A DNA stretch of 64,000 nucleotides from Saccopteryx bilineata (taxonomy: Eukaryota > Chordata > Mammalia > Chiroptera > Emballonuridae): positions 277,960,482-278,024,481 of the forward strand of contig NC_089490.1 in the NCBI RefSeq assembly GCF_036850765.1, written 5' to 3'. Positions 11,736-23,771 of the stretch are shown one piece after another. The notes below the pieces were generated by a model. The model saw only the letters and a list, made by a program, of their open reading frames with translations. It made no database searches and was not told where the DNA came from. Position 1 is the stretch's first letter, and each line of letters begins with the position of its first letter. Made by a program: the position numbers and the translations under genes.

Positions 11736-13385
11736 ACCACCATTCTTTATTTAACACGTTCAGCATTGGCATCTAAAAATATTCTGGAAGTTTAAGTAAT
11801 GAAATAAAATGTGAGTAGCATATAAAAACTTGAAAGAACAGAAGAAAATGTAACATCAATTTGTAAGAAAAATTATAGAAATATAGATGGATATTCATCC
11901 CTATTATACAAATTTAAAAATACCAAACTAATTATAAATGCCTCAATACAAAATTTTAGCTTTAAAAATTAAAAAACACTTCATAATGTTCTCCTTTGAA
12001 TTATATTTACCTAAACATATACTTTTATAACAGGGTTCTTTAATGCAAAATATCATAAAGACATTTAAAATCTTATTTACTTTTTAAAATATGGTCTAAA
12101 CATTCTTCAGGAAAACACATTTTTAATGTCAGGTATGACTACTTACAGACCCCTGGTCCTTGTGTGGATGATTTAAGGAACTCTAGCCTTGCCCAGTTAT
12201 TTCCATCTCTAAATGGCATAACAATGGACAGCAATACAATAGGACATAGGCAGCAAAGAAGGTGAGGATGCCAAATTCTCCCCGTGGAATTTCAGAGAGT
12301 CTGTGCAACACTTGTTCTAGGGCACAGATGAGAAGAAAATGTACAATTTCCTACTTAACTTCACTCTGAAGTCAGCCTTTTCTAATTCACGGGTGAGGAG
12401 GACTCCCCTAGAATCCATGACCCAAGTACGGCACCCTTCCCACAGATTCAGAAGACAGACACCCCTTCTCCTCCTGCCGGGCCCCTCTCCGCAGAGGTTC
12501 CCTGCTGGCTGTATACCCAGAGCCCCAGCCAGGGCCATGGTGGCCCCAAGGCTGCGGGATGCCTTTCCTCTGTCTCATACCCCCATCCCTTAGCCAAGTC
12601 CTTCCTTCAAGCCCCCCAAACCAAAGGCTGGACATCTCAAACTCAGTGTTACCTCACGGCATGTGTGCACTCTGCATCAGATATGCAATGAATCATTCTC
12701 AAAACAGCCCATTAGGCCAAAGAAAATTAGACAGAGACTTATAAAAAGTTGATATAGGACAACTTGTATTATAGTAAGAGTATGTGGAAACTGTCACTGA
12801 GATGGTTGAAATAAGCTTAAAAATACGTGCTGAACATGGTTACAGCAACAAGGAGCTAAGCAAAATATTTGGGAGTATTCCTAGATCATGTAGGAACTGC
12901 ACAAACAGAGGCACGCTCCGCTCTCGTGACACACAGATGTGTTTTGTCCCCAGCCCGGCCAAGCGCGAGGCAGCAGCCCACTGATAACCCAGGAATAGCA
13001 GCTGTCAGGATGGTGCTGCTACTTTTCAGAGCCGACTCCTCAGCAGCAACTGATAAGGCAGAGAGGAGAAGAAAATATTTAAACGGCAGTATAAAAAAAA
13101 ATCTGAAGATAAATTAATCATGGGATTTTAATTTCTGGAGCTCCAACAAACTGTATGCTAAAAACCCAGCTGTGTTCTGGGCATGGAGGCCCACTGTGAA
13201 CTGCACTTTTTTGTCAGTGGTGGGCAGGGTGGCACCTCACAGGTGAACCGAGGATGGGAATTCTCTTATCAATTCATCAGCTCTTTTCTTAGCCATGGTT
13301 ACTTGAGATTTGTAAGTTCAATATGAAGACCATCTCTTTTTATTCCATCTAATCTAGTACTCATGCAGTCAACACAATTTAATTG
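11736..13385. other. Unique sequence with one G/C-richer patch
   Basis: Mostly A/T-rich. Positions ~12,400-12,640 are G/C-richer and open in several frames on both strands, which is expected from composition. No splice-flanked exon or known motif was seen. Confidence 0.5.
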
Positions 13386-13490
13386 ATCAAATCTCCTGAA
13401 CACCTGCCCTGTGGAAAGCACCGTGCAATACACTACACGGTGTAAAGACTTGACCTCCGGCCTGCCTTTAAGGAGGTGCATGCTCGGGAG
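13386..13490 (-). mobile_element. L2-like 3' fragment (possible)
   Basis: The segment gaacacctgccctgtggaaagcaccgtgcaa resembles the reverse complement of the L2 3' region (gagcacctactatgtgccaggcac). It is short and diverged. Confidence 0.4.
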
Positions 13491-13499
13491 CACTCCCAC

Positions 13500-13920
13500 T
13501 TACACACACCTCACATGCACACATGCACACATGCACATACACACATTACATACATGAATACACAAGCTACACTCACATATACACAAGGATCCTTACATAC
13601 ACTCAGACACACACATCGCACAAGGACATGCACCCACCCAGAAACACACATACAGATACCACACACATATGCACATAAAACACCACATATCAACACATGC
13701 GGATATACATGCCACATGCATGCATAAATACACACATACATACTATATAGGCACGTGTAGATAGACATGTACAGAGACATACATAGAGGTTCCACATATT
13801 CACATGTACTACACATACACATACATATACATATCTGTGTACACAGATACACACATAGACACCTATACACACACAGAGATACATGTATGCAAAAAGATAC
13901 ACACATACCCAGACATACAC
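13500..13920. repeat. Degenerate (CA/CATA)n simple-repeat region
   Basis: About 420 bp of alternating ACAC, ACAT and ATAC motifs with frequent interruptions. It reads as long Cys/Val/Tyr-rich frames on the minus strand and His/Thr-rich frames on the plus strand. That is low-complexity translation, not coding. The repeat is old or has arisen from several short arrays. Confidence 0.9.
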
Positions 13921-14660
13921 ACCTATACTATATGCCCCTTGATTCACCCATGAAGAGCAAGAAGAGTTATCTTGCTAATGACAGAAAACAAAGCGATTTG
14001 AGTACTTTCAAATGGGGTCACACAGAATCTCTAGAAAAACTGAGATTCTTCCGCCCTGCCATTGCTGCATGCTCAAAATGATCCATCCGCATATTCAGTT
14101 GTATAGGAGACAGTCCAAACATTAGGCAAGTTTTTAAATTTTAGAAAACCATCTCCACTTTAGTACAAATACGAGAGTCTTTTCCCATGCCCCCCAAGAG
14201 AACCAGTGCAAAGAGGCAGGTTGGTTAGTATGGTCTTCCACTTACTTCTAGAGAGTGACCATTCCCTAAGACATTGTCTCAAAACATCCTGGAGCACCAG
14301 ACACGGACAAGTGTCCAGTGGCAGCTGTGCAGAAACAAGTCTGGCTGCCCTGGCCGTCCAACTGTAGAAGCAGTGACCACAAGCAGACCTGGAGCCACAT
14401 TGGAGTGATACCTCATGGAACACACTGGAAGCTCTGGGAGGCATTTGCCATCCGGGATCTATACACACCCTTAGTTAATGAACACACCCATTACACTCTG
14501 AATCTGCATGATATCCCAAAGAGGGCAAAATGATTACCATGAAACTGAAAAGAATCTCTAAGCTCTACTAAATCCTGGTATCCTCATAGCAGCATCAACT
14601 GGTAGTTTAATAGTTTAATCACTTTAGTTGTTCATGATTGCTTCTTGTACATGCCTCGAC
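13921..14660. other. Unique sequence, nothing recognised
   Basis: No named repeat or splice-supported exon. Overlapping frames at 14,160-14,533 on both strands are unsupported. Confidence 0.5.
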
Positions 14661-14872
14661 GGGCAGGGGAAGGGTTCGCTTAATCTGTGCCATTGACCCC
14701 TTGTTCAGGCCAGTCACCTTAGGCATCAAGTCAGCGATCTTCAGACTCAAGTCAGAAACCGTGTGCTTAAGATGGAAAGCCTGCACTCAAGCTGGTGACC
14801 TGAGGGTTTCGAACCTAGGACCTCAGTGTCCCTCGTAGAGGCTCTATCCACTGCACCACCCAGGTCAGGTTG
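14661..14872 (-). mobile_element. SINE family C relative, old, minus strand
   Basis: The 3' end on the plus strand is the reverse complement of a family C head: gctctatccactgcaccacccaggtcagg. Before it come ctggtgacctgagggtttcg and gacctcagtgtccctcg. The left part is strongly diverged, so the boundary near 14,661 is approximate. Confidence 0.7.
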
Positions 14873-15169
14873 ATTATTACTTTCTTCTCAGCCACATTAA
14901 CACTGGAACATCCAGGTCTTTGTGGTCAAGAAAAAGCACAATGCATTCTCCCCTGCAAAAGAAAAAATCCCAAACCTATATGAATGGGGGGAGAAAAAGT
15001 CTATCATGTTGCCACCATTCAAATAACCAAACACAAATGGAAAACAAATTCTGTGACACCTGTTGATAATCACAATTTTTTTTGGCATACAGAACAGTGA
15101 GAATCCATCTAAATTTCACTTAGCCTGTGCACTAAATGTCTATGCAGAAGGAAAACTTGATAAAGTATA

Positions 15170-15320
15170 ATCACTTGGTACTCAAAGTGGAGGCACAAGG
15201 CCAGCGGCATCTGTGCCATCAGGAGCATACTAGAAATGCAGACTCCAGGGCCCTGCCCTCAAACCACTGGCTCAGGGTGTGTGTTTCACAGAACCCCCGG
15301 ACACTCTGCATGCACGTCTA
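15170..15320 (+). mobile_element. MER5-like hAT fragment (probable)
   Basis: Wording such as aggagcatactagaaatgc, agactccagggccctgccc and actggctcagggtgtgtg resembles the MER5A/B non-autonomous hAT-Charlie family. Ends are not clear; orientation is nominal. Confidence 0.5.
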
Positions 15321-16191
15321 GCTAGGTGAAAGAGTGACACAAATACCCAAGTGCAATCAAGACCAAACAAAAGTCACTTCTTACAGTTTAATTTCTCAAA
15401 CTCTTTACTGTATTTTCTGTAATTAATGAAGCTAGTGATGACTGAAATTCCTTGGCTAATAGAAAAGATTTCAGTGTAATTATTAATCTGTGAAATGGTC
15501 CATTTTGTGCATCATTCAAGTACACAAAGATTGTTTTCCCAGATAGTAATGAAGAAAATGTCACAAAAAAAACTAATGGCCACACCTTACCAAGAGCTGA
15601 CTCCCTTCAATCTGGTTTCCTGTAACCATAGCAACTCAAATTTGCATCCTTAGCACAGAACAAAAAGCAAACTAATACAGAGGAGTGTGCTCCCTTCTGG
15701 CAATGGTTTATGGGAGCAACCGGTGAGAAAGGTCAAGAGAAGCCAGATTTGTATCATCCTATCAAAAAAAAAAAAGAAAGAAACATAAGCAGTAACTATG
15801 GCAACCAGACAAAAACTTCAAAAATGACTTGCAATTTACAAAGTGCAGAGCAACTCTATTTCACTCACAAATAATAGCAATAATTATTATATGCAAATGT
15901 ACTGAAACATTTCCCAGAAATAGCTGATTTTGCAGAAGACAATAACACACACTGTCTACTCAGGCACCATCAGAGATCGTTTGATTTGCTGTGGAAGTGT
16001 CAAATTATATGTTTTCACAATTGGGTTACTTAGGTGTTACTCAATTTATATCTAGATCTTCACTTATTCTGAAAATAAGATGGGTCCTTACTTGCATTCA
16101 GTAATTCCTTAGCAAAAAGGCATAGTCTTTAAGAAGTGAGTTAACTCTTGAAGGCCAGTAGGGTGGAATCTCATCAATTTTTGAGACTTTA
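15321..16191. other. Unique sequence, nothing recognised
   Basis: A/T-rich, with an A11 run near 15,764. No coding or repeat signal recognised. Confidence 0.5.
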
Positions 16192-16206
16192 GAAATTTAT
16201 GTAAGC

Positions 16207-16529
16207 GCCTGACCAGGGAGTGGCGCAGTGGATAGAGCGTCCGACTGGGATGCCAAAGACCTAGGTTTGAGATCCCGAGGTCGCCAGCTTGAGCGTGGGC
16301 TCACCTGGTTTGAGCAGAAGCTCACCAGCTTGGACCCAAGGTCGCTGGCTCGAGCAAGGAGTTACTCGGTCTGCTGAAGGCCCGCGGTCAAGGCACATAT
16401 GAGAAAGCAATCAATGAACAACTAAGGTGAACAACAATGCGCAACGAAAAACTAATGATTGATGCTTCTTATCTCTCCGTTCCTGTCTGTCTGGCCCTGT
16501 CTATCCCTCTCTCTGTAAAAAAAAAAAAA
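16207..16529 (+). mobile_element. SINE family C (GCCTGACCAGGGAGTGGCGCAG head)
   Basis: The tRNA-like head has GTGGATAGAGCGTCCGACTG and an altered B-box region (aggtttgagatcccgagg). The family C body follows (cgccagcttgagcgtgggct, aaggtcgctggctcgagc), then a shared 3' part (gcacatatgagaaagcaatc) and a CT tract with A-tail. Target-site duplications are gaaatttatgtaagc (16,192-16,206) and gaaattcatgtaagc (16,530-16,544), one mismatch in 15. Confidence 0.95.
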
Positions 16530-16544
16530 GAAATTCATGTAAGC

Positions 16545-18317
16545 ACTTCTAAAGTATCTAATGTTCACCTAAGAAAGATGAATGATGAAGGATACTGTGT
16601 ATTCTACATTTGCTACATTGGCCCTCTCTAGATTTTCAGGACCAACCTACACTTACACCTTATTTACTATGAGAAAAGAAAGGAGGAAAACTTGAACTAC
16701 TAATGCTAACCTGGCCTCTGCCTGCCAACGCGGCTCCACTGCTACTGTGCCCCCCCACGTGCATCTGTAGATTCTCCTATCTATCAGTCTGATGCAGTCT
16801 CCCTTGCTTCAGACCAGAAATTACTCCCCGTTCAGATCAGCCTGCACACTGCCTGATGTGTAATAGACATCCACAGGAGAAAATGACCACTCTTTGAAAA
16901 AAGAGAGACAGAAGACATTGAATCACAACCAAAGGAGGTAAACAAAAAAAATTTTACATGGGTCTCAATGATACTTGTATATAGCCCAGAACAACATGGT
17001 TTTCATTCGTCCATTTTTTTTTTCATTCCACATCAGAACAGAAAATATTTTTTGAGCTTGATAAATGAAGGCTTCATTTGGGGGCACCCTGCTCCTTTCA
17101 TTACCATGTCTAGGGTTACATTAATAACTCTGGCATACTATGAAATCATAAATACAATTTTGAGCTCCAGTCTTGGTATCGTATTAATGTGAGTTTTTGC
17201 CTCATTCTGTGTGTTTGTATTTGGTTTTCTCTTCTCACTTAATAAACAAGCCGCTGCTGATCATCTTTGTGCCGGTAAAAGCTGACATCGTCTGCGAAGA
17301 GCCCCTGGTTGTGACTTATTTTCAGTGAATGTCCCACTTTCAATGAAAATTGGAAAAGAACTCAAAAACATTTTCAAAAATTACGTGTTTGCATTCCACT
17401 TTGTGCAAAGCACTTTGTTGAAGAATTAACCAAAAAAAAAAAAAAAAAAAGGTGGGGGGGGGGAATTTAAGTTCAATTCTGTTTTATTACGTAGCATTCA
17501 AAGAGGACAAGCTTCCTGAGCTTCCTGTTGTTGCCATTCTGGTATACAAAGCGAGAAAAAGCTTTCCATCGCCAAAATGCAAAACCAACCTGAACTAGCT
17601 GCTGCCACCATTCCAGCATCATTCTAGGTCAGCGCTAACACACTAATTCGCTCATTTGCTCTAACCACGTAATTAATGCTGAAAGAAGCCTTTTAGGAGG
17701 TTGCCACCGAGCACTCTACGGCTCAGTAGAAGGAAAAATTCCTTAGATATGTTTCCAATCATCATGCATGTACTGAAGCCAGGAACTAGCCAAACAAACC
17801 ACCAACTATCACAAAATCCAAATAATGAAGTACTAAGACCGACAGGGGCTGAGAGGCCTAGGACTGTGCTCGGACCAGCACAGGTGGGTTTGTTGGGCCG
17901 GTAAGTAACTCCCTGTGTGCAGGCGCATTCTGTCCCATCGTCATTACATTCTCATGCATCATCTATCACATCTGTTATATCACCCCTTCCTTATGCTATC
18001 ACGGTATGTTTCCAATTAATTCTGATACATTTCCCTGATTGAAACTCATTTTTATCTCCCTCCACAATGTGCTTCCGCAAATATTCTCAAAACACATACA
18101 CTTAAACAAAAGTCCAAACCTTTAGGAAGAAAAGTGCTAGAGAAAAGAAGTGCCCCTAAACCCCACAATTCTCATAAGTTTGTGAGAAAGATTGGCAGAA
18201 AAAAGCCAAGCGATATGGGTCCCCATGAACGCTACCAGGAAGTACTCAGCCCAGATTGTAACCTGCAATGTAGAGGACTGTGTGCTAAATGCTGTGACCT
18301 TTCTCCTACAAATCATT
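16545..18317. other. Unique sequence with an A18/G run
   Basis: No gene seen. Positions ~17,432-17,462 carry an A-run followed by GGTGGGGGGGGGG. Positions 17,240-17,340 are compositionally distinct and could be a conserved non-coding element, which only a cross-species alignment could show. Confidence 0.5.
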
Positions 18318-18475
18318 CGTTCATTCATTAGTTTGTTCAATATTTTTTGAACACCTGTTATGTGCCAAACACTGTTGTAGGGACTGAGCAGGGTGAACAT
18401 AGCAGGCTCTCCATCCTCCTGGGGCCCACCTTCTAGGGAGGAGGTATCAACTAAACAGACAGGTGCCTACACAGG
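18318..18475 (-). mobile_element. L2 3' end fragment
   Basis: The order attcgttcattcattagttt, then gaacacctgttatgtgccaa, then acactgttgtagggactgag and gaacatagcaggctc is the reverse complement of the LINE-2 3' region, including its characteristic terminal (TTCA)n. Confidence 0.75.
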
Positions 18476-18480
18476 GACCA

Positions 18481-18520
18481 GCAGGGCAGGACAGGGCAGG
18501 ACAAGGCAGGACAAAGGGTA
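18481..18520. repeat. Short GGGCAGGACA minisatellite
   Basis: About three copies of a ten-base unit (gggcaggaca, gggcaggaca, aggcaggaca) next to the L2 fragment. Confidence 0.75.
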
Positions 18521-19419
18521 GCAGCAGCAGGTAGGCTAAGCTCTGAGGGAAGGAGAGCCAGAGGGTCTTGGGCCATGGGGGTGGAAAGTGGGACGTATGA
18601 CAGGCCTCACTTAGGGCCTTGGGCCCCTCTAGACACTCTGGCTTTATATGTTGTTTCCTATTTTATACTATCTCAGGCAGGTGAGCAAGGTACACATCAC
18701 CAGTGATGAGTCCAGTTGATGGCATGTGTCCTTGATATAATGTGAAAAGGACACTATCTCTTTGTGGTCTTTCTCCCTAAAACTAGTAACTAGAGTCTAG
18801 TCAGGAAAAAAAAAACAGCAGACACACCCAAATTGAGAGACATTCTACAAAATGACCCCACCAGTACTTCTCAAACCTTCCAGGGTCATCACAACCAAGG
18901 AACGTCTGAGAAACTATCACAGTTGCAACTAGCCAAAGGAAACAGGACAACTAGAGAGAATGTTGTGTTCTGGATGGAGTCCCAGACAGAAACAGGACAT
19001 GGGAGAAACACTGGGGAAGTCCAAACAAAGTGCCCACTTTAGCTAATAATAATACGTCAGTGCTGTTTTCTCGCTGTGAGCCACGTACCACGCTAAGCTA
19101 AGATGTTAATAACTGCTGGTCTGGGTGCACAGGACAAGAGAACTCTCTGTACTGTCTTGGCAACTTTTTTATAGATGTAAAACTATCCCAAATTTTTTAA
19201 GTTAATTTTTGTTAAAAATATGCAACAGTCTTCTGTCTAGAAAAATGATTCTGGAATACAAACTAAACAAAAAACAATAAAGGTTATATAAACAACTTGG
19301 AGGTTAATTATTCAGGATTTATCACCTCTCAGCATATTCCTGCTAAGTAGTTTATCAAATCCATTGGAACCTCTCACAGCTAGCTCATTCCATTTCTTTA
19401 TGACTAAATTATTAAGCTC

Positions 19420-19462
19420 CCACCCACCCACACACACACACCCACACCCACACACACACATA
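19420..19462. repeat. (CA)n/(CCCACA)n simple repeat
   Basis: cccaccca followed by interrupted CACACA runs. Low complexity. Confidence 0.85.
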
Positions 19463-19906
19463 TAACTGGTCCTAGTTCTTTCCTCAGGCACAAATGACAA
19501 GGAAAAACCTCCTTCCTTTCAACAGTCCTTCAAAACTCTATTTAGGGAAAGTGCTCTTCAGTGTAAGTACTTCCTTCCCTTTGCTGGCTTCTGAGCTTCC
19601 CTGTACTCTGTGTGTCTGTGTGTCCCTGGTGCGTATGTGGTTGTCACTGTCTCCAAAGAGGGGCCCTGGCATCTTCCAGGGAGGAGGTCAGAAGTGAGAG
19701 CACCTGCTTGATATTCACACAAGATCGCAGACATGAGGAGATGCTCAGGTAGGGCTGCTGCCACACCTGTCCCTGGACCCCTCTTTCTCCTTCTCTAGAG
19801 GCCCGAGGTACAGGCTCCGGCGGTCTCTCTATGGAAGAGGCCCCACCCTACATAGACTGAACCTTCTGAACAGACCTCACTCTTCCTTGGGCACCTTCCC
19901 AGCTTA

Positions 19907-20067
19907 ACAACATCCTTACATCCACCGATTATTCCAGCAAGGATGCTGACAACTTCCAGGGAGAAAAGCAAGATCAGGCTAATGTAATAAATGACCTCAT
20001 ACTTCTGAAGCAGCCAGGTGACATACATGAGAGAGAAAATGAGGAAAAAGCCACGGGTCACATGCAA
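19907..20067 (-). other. Unassigned hydrophobic open frame (possible exon relic)
   Basis: The minus strand reads a frame with two predicted membrane-type segments: FFLIFSLMYVTWLL, then YISLILLFSLEVVSILAGII followed by GGCKDV. A GT (GTGCCC) follows AAGCTGGGAAG near 19,907, and AG dinucleotides lie upstream, but neither splice site is strong. There is an in-frame stop if the upstream AG in a tttcag context is used. The hydrophobicity could come simply from T-rich DNA. I do not recognise the protein; chance is the leading explanation. Confidence 0.15.
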
Positions 20068-21002
20068 ATATGAGGAAGGATTTCTTCAAAGTGTTTGATT
20101 AAATGGGTGATCACTGAAATTGAATTGAATAACCTGAAATTCAATTATAAGCTGAAGAAAATCTCTTCTTTATTTAGATAAAATGAGAATGAACTCTCTC
20201 AATAAAGAGCAAACTGAAACATGAAACCTACATGAGAACTATGAAATCAGCAGACTGAACCCCCACAAAGAACAATATGATTTGAGTAGAAGTCAATAAA
20301 ATTAGTGGCGGTGGTATGCTATTTCAAATGTTTGAATGCTGTGTCCTTTTCCAGACCCGTCTCTTATTTCAGGCCCATTAGAGGTGTAAGCTCCTATATC
20401 ATCATCTCTCTTAGAAGGTGGTTTCAATTTCCAAAATGACACACTTAATCATGCCCATAAGTCCCATAAAAATGCAGGTATTATAAACATTTATAAAGTG
20501 AGAAACATCATAGCATATTTTTCAAATTGCACTGTCATCTCAACCACTCTATATTGTGTAAAATTGTTCACAAAAGCTCAGAAATCAAAGCCATTAAACA
20601 TAATCTAAGTTAAGAGTCTACACTGTCATACACATGTACAAAAAGATATAAAAAGGGGCTAAAGGGAAGGTGACATAAATCAGTGTTTCAGCAGTAACAT
20701 CAATTATCAGTCACTGAATACCAACCACATAACGGTCACCTCCTGGGTGGACTCCTTTTGGTCAATAGTTGGTCTGGAAGAGGCAACTCACAGGTAAATT
20801 AACATCACCAAATGTTTATTAAACAGTCAAAACCTTAATTCTCCATTCCAGGTCCAAAGCAAATAACCCAGGACCGCCTCCAGGGGCAGAAAGGCCTCTG
20901 CAGACCTGGGGACGCTCTGTCAGGACATCAGCTGCTGTCGTCTCCAGCAACAAGCACTCTGCATCCTCCCCTTTAGGTGATGAACAGGGATGGACACTGG
21001 AA

Positions 21003-21420
21003 TAGTGTCCCACCCCCCAAATTCAGGCCCACCCAGAATCCCAGAATGTGATGTTATTTGGAACTAAGTTTTTTGCTGATGCAATCAGTTAAAATTCAGA
21101 TGAGTTTATACTGGCTCAGTGTGGGATCTAATCCAATAACTGTTATCCTTACAACAATAGACACAGGACACACTCATGGAGAGTGCCACATGATGACTGA
21201 GACAGAGCCTGTCTATACAAGCCAAGGAACACCAAGGACTTAAGGCAGCCATGGAAAGCTAGGAAGAGGCGTGGAACAGATTCTCCCTCAGAGCTTCCAG
21301 AATGAACGTCTGCCAACATCTTGATTTCAGACCTCTGACCTCCAGAACTGCAAGACAATACATTTCTACTCCTTGAAGCCACCAGGTAGGGGTATAACAG
21401 CCCTGGGAAACAAATACAAA
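21003..21420 (+). mobile_element. MaLR/ERVL-type LTR fragment (probable)
   Basis: The order gtgtcccaccccccaaattc, then cagaatgtgatgttatttgg, then tgggatctaatccaataact, then caagccaaggaacaccaagg, then ctgacctccagaactgcaag and gaagccaccaggtaggggta matches the layout of MLT/MST-class LTRs. The copy is diverged. It is oriented opposite to the related element at 9,790. Confidence 0.7.
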
Positions 21421-21765
21421 TGGTAACAACCACAACTATAATGAAAACCTCCTTGGGTTTATCACATTCTCAACGACTATTAATGTACACACGCTTTATT
21501 TTAACTGAGAGACTATATAATAAACTATAAGTTTTCTTTCAGTGAAGCAGTTTTGAGTTTAGTGTTCTGCACTTCAGTCATTTACTAAATATACGTTAAT
21601 TGGATGCCTAAAATATTCAAGGCTTTGACTTACACATCATGGGAAGCTAAAATCAAGTCCAAAAAAAAAAACGATAGAGAGAATGAGAACCACTCATTCT
21701 AGTATATTTTGGGTAGAAATGAAACACACATCCAGATGATAACAAGATTTACAACAAAGAATATA

Positions 21766-21881
21766 ATATAATATAATATAATATAATATAATATAATATA
21801 ATATAATATAATATAATATAATAATATAATATAATATAATATAATATAATATAATATAATATAATATAATATAATATAATA
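21766..21881. repeat. (AATAT)n microsatellite
   Basis: More than 20 near-perfect copies of a five-base unit, with one shortened unit (aataata) near 21,822. The 68-codon frame across it is repeat translation. Confidence 0.97.
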
Positions 21882-21954
21882 GTGGAAGTCATAGAAAATT
21901 GCCAATAGTTGACCATTTTTTAACTACAAAAAATAGCTATTTCATATGGTTTAA

Positions 21955-22140
21955 GCCAAGGGTCTAAAATCTGGCCCTCGACCTGCTTGCGTAAATAAAG
22001 TTTTATTGAAATAAAGCCATGTCACTCTTATGCAAAATGACCAACAGCTGCTTTTACACTACAACAGCACAACTAAGTAGTCACAACAAAGACCATGTGG
22101 CCCTCAACGTCATGAAAACTGTGTCATCCTTTGTTTTAAA
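21955..22140 (+). mobile_element. hAT-type MER element fragment
   Basis: The order ggtctaaaatctggccctcg, then tgcgtaaataaagttttatt, then cagctgcttttacactacaa and ccatgtggccctcaacgtca is that of a common mammalian non-autonomous hAT element. It is diverged, with no clear terminal repeats. Confidence 0.6.
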
Positions 22141-22586
22141 CTAATATTTATATCAAATGACTGATAGTGACAGCAAAGGCAACAGAATTTCAGGACCAGT
22201 TGAGATCAGGCCAATGTGTCTCCTAAGAGCCAGGCTTTAGCTAGGACTTAAGAAAGAATTGGATTCTGAGCCAGAAAGGACATAGACTCTGTAATGGATG
22301 ACGAGATACAACAGATGATAATGGCTGTGCTGACCTTCGGGTCCCAGATGCCAGGAACACCCCAGTCATGGGGACATCCTAAAATGCCCCCACTTGCTCC
22401 TAGACACTGTCTCTGCTGAGCTCCTGGGAAAAGTCCGGTACAGTTTTCAGAAAGGTCAACTTCCTTTGAATACCAAACCTTCAGCTCTAAGAAATGCTAT
22501 CTTTTTAGTTTAATCAGGAATCAATAGAAAGTCAGTACAAAATTATAACAGAAATGTTTTATTATGAAAATTAAGTTCTATAGATT
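22141..22586. other. Unique sequence, nothing recognised
   Basis: No supported coding or repeat feature. Confidence 0.5.
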
Positions 22587-22601
22587 TAAAATAGTTAAAT
22601 C

Positions 22602-23007
22602 GGCCCTGGCCAGTTGGCTCAGTGGTAGAGCGTCGGCCTGGCGTGCAGAAGTCCCGGGTTCGATTCCTGGCCAGGGCACACAGGAGAAGCGCCCATCTGC
22701 TTCTCCACCCCTCCTCCTCTCCTTCCTCTCTGTCTCTCTCTTCCCCTCCCGCAGCGAGGCTCCATTGGAGCAAAGATGGCCCGGGCGCTGGGGACGGCTC
22801 CTTGGCCTCTGCCCCAGGCGCTGGAGTGGCTCTGGTCACGACAGAGCGAGGCACCAGAGGGGCAGAGCATCACCCCCTGGTAGGCAGAGCGTCGCCCCTG
22901 GTGGGCGTGCAGGGTGGATCCCAGTCGGGCGCATGCGGGAGTCTGACTGTCTATCCCGGTTTCCAGCTTCAGAAAAGACAAATAAATAAATAAATAAAAT
23001 AAAATAA
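22602..23007 (+). mobile_element. SINE family A, young copy
   Basis: The polymerase III promoter looks intact: A-box TGGCTCAGTGGTAGAGCG near 22,614 and B-box GGGTTCGATTCCTGG near 22,656. The body carries two tandem copies of the CCCCTGGT(G/A)GGC unit. The tail is (AAAT)n-rich. Target-site duplications are exact: taaaatagttaaatc at 22,587-22,601 and 23,008-23,022. Identical 15-bp duplications and intact boxes point to a recent insertion. Confidence 0.97.
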
Positions 23008-23022
23008 TAAAATAGTTAAATC

Positions 23023-23567
23023 TAGAGCAAAAATTATATTATTTAGAATATCTATGTGGCTCTTTGTTGGGGCATATCATGAAGATTAATTAATTACTGC
23101 AATGATTGCAGAAATTATATTGTAAAGAATTAAGGGAAGTTTCAGAAAATTGGAAATCCATTTGGATTATCAAATAGAAAAGTATCAAAATGAGCATTTC
23201 TTCCTCATTAATAAGCCACATACCTCATACAAAATATGACCTGCTATAAAGCTTGAATTGCATATTGAGTTGAAAAGTTCTTGTTACCAAACAATGCCCA
23301 AGGAGATAGAAATACTGAAGGGAAGAGGAAAAACTGAGTCAGGAACACTCCCCCTCCTTTCCATCCAGATCAATTATCCAAAAGCACACCAACAACTGGC
23401 GATAACAAACATTTCAGTTTCAGATTAAATTAGAAAGCCAAGTGGGATGTGTGCGTGTAAAACAGTAGGTAAATAGAAATCTGTATTTTTATACATCTAA
23501 AATTAAATATATCCTAGCACATATTTATGAGGACTGTCCCAAGATAATACAGTTTACTGGTTTTATC
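23023..23567. other. Unique sequence, nothing recognised
   Basis: A/T-rich spacer between two SINE insertions. Confidence 0.5.
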
Positions 23568-23579
23568 AAAACTAATTCA

Positions 23580-23758
23580 CCTGACCTGTGGTACCACCAT
23601 GGATAAAGCATTGACCTATAATGCTGAGGTCACAGGTTCAAAACCCTGGGCTTGCCTGGTCAAGGCACATATGAGAGTTGATGCTTCCTGCTCCTCCACC
23701 TTCCTCTCTCTCTCTTTTCTTTCTAATGAATAAATAAAATCTAAAAAACAATATTTAA
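23580..23758 (+). mobile_element. SINE family B
   Basis: The head is cctgacctgtggtaccaccatgg with the family B centre (cttgcctggtcaaggcacat), a CT tract and an AATAAATAAAATC tail. The presumed target site aaaactaattca (23,568-23,579) recurs as aaaaattaattca at 23,759-23,771, where the next SINE begins. Confidence 0.93.
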
Positions 23759-23771
23759 AAAAATTAATTCA

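Larger units (their letters stand above)
18521..21002. other. Mostly unique sequence
   Basis: Contains a G/C-richer start, a CA-type microsatellite on ~19,420-19,462 and a hydrophobic open frame at 19,795-20,067 that is listed separately. No convincing gene structure. Confidence 0.5.

Noticed and set aside
13511..13947. Cys/Val/Tyr-rich 131-codon and 85-codon frames
   Set aside because: Translation of degenerate CA/CATA simple repeat.
21766..21881. CRISPR array
   Set aside because: Contiguous five-base units without spacers; a microsatellite in a mammalian genome.
21699..21905. 68-codon Tyr/Ile repeat protein
   Set aside because: Pure (AATAT)n translation.
22602..22680. tRNA gene
   Set aside because: A and B boxes are present, but the sequence continues into the SINE body and lacks a proper acceptor stem and anticodon arm.
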